A stretch of 64,000 nt of DNA, from the NCBI GenBank assembly GCA_029959865.1, contig JASCPE010000003.1, positions 124,001-188,000 on the forward strand. Direction: 5' to 3'. Of the stretch, positions 60,684-64,000 are shown piece after piece. The DNA comes from Microbacteriaceae bacterium PS02070. GTDB taxonomy: Bacteria > Actinomycetota > Actinomycetes > Actinomycetales > Microbacteriaceae. The first letter of the stretch is position 1. Every line of letters starts with the position of its first letter. The notes below the pieces were generated by a model. That model ran no database searches, had not been told where the DNA came from, and was given only the letters and a program-made list of their open reading frames with translations. Made by a program: the position numbers and the translations under genes.

Positions 60684-61406
60684 CGAGCACAGCCTGAGCT
60701 GACACTCGATGCGGTGCAAGACGACCTGTGTGTTGCTCGCGTTCCCCTGTTTCAGGGGCTGACACACGATCAGCAGGTTGAGGTCGCGCGTTTCGCGCAC
60801 CCGACAAACCTCGACTCCGCCGAGCAGATCTATTCGGCAGGTTCAGAGATGTCGCAGCTGTTGGTGGTGCACACCGGTCAGGTTAAGATATCTCGCACGA
60901 ATGCGGCCGGGCAAGAGCAGCTGATCCGGGTGCTCGGCCCTGGTGACTTCATCGGAGAGTTCGCTTTTCTCACCGGCGCGAAACCAGACCACGCCGCGGA
61001 AGCTGTCAGCAACACGCAGCTGTGCGTGTTTCGCCACGCAGACCTCGGCCGTCTCGCCGAGAAGCACCCCAGCATCGGGTTACGCATGCTGCAGGGCGTA
61101 AGTAGACGGTTGGCTGATACCGAAGCGCGACTCGCGTCGGTGATCTCAGGCAGTGTGGGGTCTCGCCTCGCCGACTATTTGCTCTCACTCCCAGGCAAGC
61201 ACGGGCCACAAGGCACCGTCGAAGTCGAACTCCCGCTGGCCAAGAAAGACATCGCTTCTCTCATGTCGACGACGCCCGAGTCGCTCAGTCGCCAGCTTCG
61301 CAAGCTCACCGATGCCGGAATGATTTCACAAGTCGTTCAAGGTCGCATCACGATCACTGACGTGAACGCACTCAACAATCTTTCCAGCCCCACGACGAGC
61401 AACTGA
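60678..61406 (+). CDS. Crp/Fnr-family transcriptional regulator
   Basis: Regulator of 242 aa. Cyclic-nucleotide-fold sensor domain (VVHTGQVKISRTNAAGQEQL, GPGDFIGEFAFLTG), dimer helix, and wHTH with LAKKDIASLMSTTPESLSRQ. The E-xx-SR of ESLSRQL is the FNR recognition pattern for TTGAT half sites, matching the two boxes in the island. Only one Cys is near the N-terminus (DDLCVARVPLF) and a second in QLCVF, so a canonical four-Cys Fe-S cluster of E. coli FNR is absent. Starts with an ATGA overlap to a leftover oxidoreductase tail. Confidence 0.9.
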   Translation: MTRAQPELTLDAVQDDLCVARVPLFQGLTHDQQVEVARFAHPTNLDSAEQIYSAGSEMSQLLVVHTGQVKISRTNAAGQEQLIRVLGPGDFIGEFAFLTGAKPDHAAEAVSNTQLCVFRHADLGRLAEKHPSIGLRMLQGVSRRLADTEARLASVISGSVGSRLADYLLSLPGKHGPQGTVEVELPLAKKDIASLMSTTPESLSRQLRKLTDAGMISQVVQGRITITDVNALNNLSSPTTSN

Positions 61407-61438
61407 GAACGAAGAAGAGTAGACGCGGGAGCGCCCCA

Positions 61439-62167
61439 ATGACCCAAGATGCAACACCTCGCCACCATCCAGGCGAATCCCACGTTCAAGACATCGGCCA
61501 GCGGCTGAATTGGCTTCGAGCTGGGGTGCTCGGCGCCAACGATGGCATCGTCTCAACCGCGGGTGTCGTCGTCGGCGTCGCGGCTGCGAGTCCGAACAAC
61601 CTGATTGCCATCGCCACCGCCGGGATCGCGGCGGCAGTGGCCGGGGCATTCTCGATGGCTGGCGGCGAGTACGTCTCGGTGAGCACGCAGAGTGACACCG
61701 AGAAAGCACTCATCGCCAAAGAGCGCTGGGAGCTTGAGACCATGCCCCAGGAGGAGCTGGAGGAACTCGCTGGCCTCTATCGTGATCGTGGGCTCTCTCC
61801 CGAACTCGCCCAGCAGGTCGCCCTCGAACTGACCGAACATGACGCGTTAGCGGCACACGCCGAAGTAGAACTCGGTATTGACCATGAAGAATTTACCAGT
61901 CCATGGGCGGCGGCCATCTCCTCATTTGTTGCATTCGCGATCGGCTCGCTCATCCCGCTCATGGTGGTGTTGCTGCCCACCGGAGACCACCTGGTATGGA
62001 TCACCGCAGCATCCGTCGTAGTGGGTCTGTTTCTCACGGGTTGGATCAGCGCGGCCCTCGGCGGTGCGCCTCGGCGGCCCGCGATCGTGCGGAACGTGGT
62101 GATGGGCGCGGCAACGATGCTCGCGACGTACCTCATCGGACTGCTGTTCGGTGTCGCGGTCAGCTAG
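61439..62167 (+). CDS. VIT1/CCC1 family Fe2+/Mn2+ transporter
   Basis: Membrane transporter of 242 aa. Start of the membrane domain has RAGVLGANDGIVSTAGVVVGVA (the ND-G motif of the family), then IAAAVAGAFSMAGGEYVSVSTQ, a cytosolic metal-binding helix region rich in Glu (EELEELAGLYRDRGLS, HAEVELGIDHEE), and three C-terminal TM helices. It would move iron or manganese out of the cytoplasm. Follows crp by 32 bp and contains a rare TTA codon. Confidence 0.9.
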   Translation: MTQDATPRHHPGESHVQDIGQRLNWLRAGVLGANDGIVSTAGVVVGVAAASPNNLIAIATAGIAAAVAGAFSMAGGEYVSVSTQSDTEKALIAKERWELETMPQEELEELAGLYRDRGLSPELAQQVALELTEHDALAAHAEVELGIDHEEFTSPWAAAISSFVAFAIGSLIPLMVVLLPTGDHLVWITAASVVVGLFLTGWISAALGGAPRRPAIVRNVVMGAATMLATYLIGLLFGVAVS

Positions 62168-62178
62168 AGAAGAGAACA

Positions 62179-62754
62179 ATGAACGTTGACAGCATCATCA
62201 CGGTCAGCTGGTGGATGATTCTTCCGCTTGGAATTATCGGCAGCCTGTTGCACTTCTTGTTCGACTGGACCGGCCATAACCGTGTCGCGGCCATCTTCAG
62301 CGCGGTGAATGAGAGCTACTGGGAACGCATCAAGATCGCGGTGTGGCCCGTCGTGGTCTTGCACGTCGCACTCTTCGCCGCGGGCGGATATCAGCACCCG
62401 TCATTCCTCCCGGCATCCACAATTGCGCTGTACTCGATTCCGATCAGCATGATTGGTCTCATTTTTCTCTATAAGGCGATCACGAAACGGAACGTGCTCT
62501 GGCTCGATATCACTGTGTTCTTCATCGTGATTGCGATCGCACAAGCCATCTTCGTGTTGATCCTGGGTGACCTCGCCGCGTCAACCGCAATGATTGTGCT
62601 CTCCTCGCTGTTCTTTGTCGGGCTGCTCGCGGCCTTCTCGCGCTTCACGTTTCGACCACCGCGCGAGCCGGACGTGTTCGTCGACCCGTTGAATCAGAAA
62701 TACGGTCTGCGGGCGCACCCCGATCTCGATGCCGAGGAACGTATGAGGCATTAA
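62179..62754 (+). CDS. DUF6512-like membrane protein
   Basis: Protein of 191 aa with about six hydrophobic segments. Conserved-looking start SWWMILPLGIIGSLLHFLFD with HNRVAAIFSAVNESYWERIK just after it, matching the DUF6512 pattern of Ser-Trp-Glu after TM1. Substrate and reaction are unknown. It lies 11 bp past the VIT gene, so it is probably co-transcribed and may serve the same metal or stress response. Confidence 0.75.
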   Translation: MNVDSIITVSWWMILPLGIIGSLLHFLFDWTGHNRVAAIFSAVNESYWERIKIAVWPVVVLHVALFAAGGYQHPSFLPASTIALYSIPISMIGLIFLYKAITKRNVLWLDITVFFIVIAIAQAIFVLILGDLAASTAMIVLSSLFFVGLLAAFSRFTFRPPREPDVFVDPLNQKYGLRAHPDLDAEERMRH

Positions 62755-62851
62755 GCCTGCCCACTTGGGTCGAGAGAGCCGACGGGGTACAGGGACACGA
62801 ATGGGGCTATAGAGCACCTCTTGAACGAGACACACGATCAAGGAGGATGTC

Positions 62852-63834
62852 ATGCCCACGCTCTCAGAGTTCGCTACGGATGATCGTGCCGCTCGTATGG
62901 CGCTTTCGTTCGTCGGAACCCCGAACGACCCCACGACCGGACACTTGCTTGAGCAGGTCGGAGCCGTCGAGCTAATCAAGCTGGTGAGCAAGGATGGCCC
63001 AGTTCCGGGAATGGATGACATTGCGACAGCCGTGTGGCGCGACCGCATTCGCTCTGCAACGACGCTGGAGCATCTTGCAACAAGGATCGGCGGCGCCCGT
63101 TCCTTTCGGGTGATTATCCCGAGCGATCCAGATTGGCCCGCTGCCCTGAACGATCTCGGCGATCGCACACCATACGCGCTGTGGGCAAAGGGCCGCACCG
63201 AACTGCTCTCGACCCCAATCTCGCAGCGGATCACGATCACGGGGCACGAGCTGCAACTTCTTATGGCGCTCACGTCACGGAGGAACTCTGTGATGACTTG
63301 ATGACGAACGGTAAGACGCTTGTCGCCGGGGCCGCCTACGGCATCGATGGATCAGTACATCAGGCAGCACTTCGACGCGGAGGTGACACCATCGCTGTGC
63401 TGGCATCCGGTATTGATCGTCCATACCCAATGGGGCACGCTGATTTGCTTGAACGCGTGGGCAATCGAGGTCTCACAGTTTCCGAGGTGCCGCCCGGCAC
63501 CGCGCCCACTCGCCAACGTTTCCTCGATCGGGCTCGGATTCTCGGCGCACTATCGGGCACGACCGTGGTGGTTGAAGCTGGCGCTCGTTCAGGCTCGCTG
63601 CGAATCGCGCATGAGGCTGCGGAACTAGGACGCCAGGTAGGAGCTGTGCCCGGCCCGGTAACCAGCGCGGCGAGCGCGGGCACGAATCTGTTACTGCAAC
63701 AGGGAATGGCTCGTGTCGTCACGAACGGCCATGACGTAGCCGAACTAGCAGACCAAAAAGGAGGCGCCCCCGAACGGATGTCGATCCGTCAGGGGGCGAC
63801 CCGTGTTGCTGCGCAGCACAGCCGGGTGCTGTGA
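62852..63834 (+). pseudogene. DprA-like DNA-processing protein, frameshifted
   Basis: The first frame (ATG 62852, GGAGG upstream) gives an N-terminal helical part and the DprA approach FRVIIPSDPDWPAALNDLGD, then goes out of frame at the GGGG run (63,241-63,244). The second frame continues with ARAATSYGAHVTEELCDDL, LVAGAAYGIDGSVHQAALR, VLASGIDRPYPMGHADLLE, VSEVPPGTAPTRQRFLDRAR and GTTVVVEAGARSGSLRIA, all DprA Rossmann motifs. One missing G restores a continuous protein of 327 aa. Such short DprA genes occur on actinobacterial mobile elements. A sequencing slip in the G run cannot be excluded. Confidence 0.8.
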
Positions 63835-63837
63835 CCT

Positions 63838-64000
63838 TCATTTCATGTTGGGCATCTCGACGACAAGCGCGTCACGTATCTCCTCAACGTCGACGCGAAT
63901 GAGTCTGCCGATTCGATACCCGCGCACGGTTCCGTCTGCGATGCGACGTCGAATCGTCTTCGTCGAGACACCGAACATGTCAGCGGCTTTCGTCAGCGAG
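63838..64000 (-). CDS. excisionase-like helix-turn-helix protein, 5' end cut by window edge
   Basis: The minus strand reads 54 codons ending at TGA 63840-63838, with the sequence SLTKAADMFGVSTKTIRRRI followed by ADGTVRGYRIGRLIRV and a short acidic tail. This is the winged HTH of phage/plasmid excisionases (MerR-like, helix-turn-helix domain 17 family). Its start lies beyond 64000. Its stop is 3 bp from the dprA stop. It supports a mobile origin for the island. Confidence 0.8.
   Translation of the reverse strand, partial: SLTKAADMFGVSTKTIRRRIADGTVRGYRIGRLIRVDVEEIRDALVVEMPNMK

Larger units (their letters stand above)
51698..64000. mobile_element. metal/redox resistance genomic island, left boundary near 51,700, right end beyond window
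   Basis: From here the gene content changes to metal ATPases, an HMA protein, VIT, chromate transporter remnant, dprA and an excisionase-like gene. The DNA is visibly less GC-rich, apart from the chrA block, and at least six genes are broken. The left edge is the in-frame oxidoreductase/ATPase fusion. No integrase or att site is visible inside the window; the excisionase at the right edge suggests one lies beyond. Confidence 0.75.

Overview
The window is high-GC DNA from an actinobacterium. The order rplY-pth-mfd-mazG-eno-ftsB-DUF501, the metG-tatD-rsmA-ispE-ABC-F run, tRNA-Gln next to glmU-prs, and the many TANNNT boxes 6-7 nt before start codons fit Microbacteriaceae, most likely Microbacterium or a close relative. 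The genus is inferred, because there is no 16S rRNA here.

Bases 1-51.6 kb are chromosomal backbone carrying several accessory blocks. 1-9.5 kb: ilvA (cut by the left edge), an AI-2E-type exporter, LemA, a sugar-lactone oxidase coupled to an alanine-racemase-fold protein, a DoxX-like membrane protein, an odd tRNA-Leu(UAA), type II NADH dehydrogenase, and a mycosin-like subtilase. 9.5-22.3 kb: ftsB, eno, hisS, mazG, ppc, a gamma-carbonic-anhydrase-like protein, mfd, pth and rplY. 22.4-26.9 kb: a 39-aa membrane peptide, gnd, a VanZ protein and an OmpR-type two-component system whose regulator has an early TTA codon. 26.9-27.7 kb is non-coding and holds four copies of a double hairpin in a 207-208 bp tandem array. 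27.7-33.3 kb: a covalent-flavin redox operon (FMN lipoprotein, ApbE, membrane-bound ferredoxin-reductase-like protein), prs, glmU, and a tRNA-Gln that ends 1 nt before the glmU start. 33.3-38.8 kb: MarR, an ABC-F ATPase, and an accessory block with two small membrane proteins, a NarL-type sensor kinase, a 32-aa peptide gene just upstream of that kinase, and a divergent response regulator. 38.8-51.6 kb: ispE, an aldo-keto reductase, rsmA, an uricase inserted in this otherwise conserved run, tatD, metG, rsmI, a protein mannosyltransferase and hrpA.

At about 51,700 the backbone breaks. The first 17 codons of a chromosomal quinone-oxidoreductase-type gene run in frame into a decapitated CPH-type copper P-ATPase. 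From here to the right edge is a metal/redox resistance island, visibly less GC-rich except for a chromate-transporter block. It holds a copper-chaperone-like HMA protein, a P1B-ATPase with the unusual motif CPG, a cupin, an oxidoreductase, a TPC-type P-ATPase broken by one frameshift, a chrA remnant with a nonsense codon and a frameshift, an FNR/CRP regulator, a VIT1/CCC1 transporter, a six-helix-type membrane protein, a frameshifted dprA and an excisionase-like HTH protein. Two diverged copies of one operon are present. Copy 1 has intact structural genes but a gutted crp. Copy 2 keeps only a broken HMA gene and an intact crp. Both start with the same FNR-type box, TTGATCT(G/A)CGTCAA, and the surviving regulator has the matching E-xx-SR recognition helix.

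The strongest candidates for something undescribed are the 207-bp double-hairpin array, the peptide/kinase/regulator cluster, the reciprocally decayed duplicated metal operon, and the tRNA-Gln/glmU junction, where tRNA processing should itself leave a leaderless mRNA.
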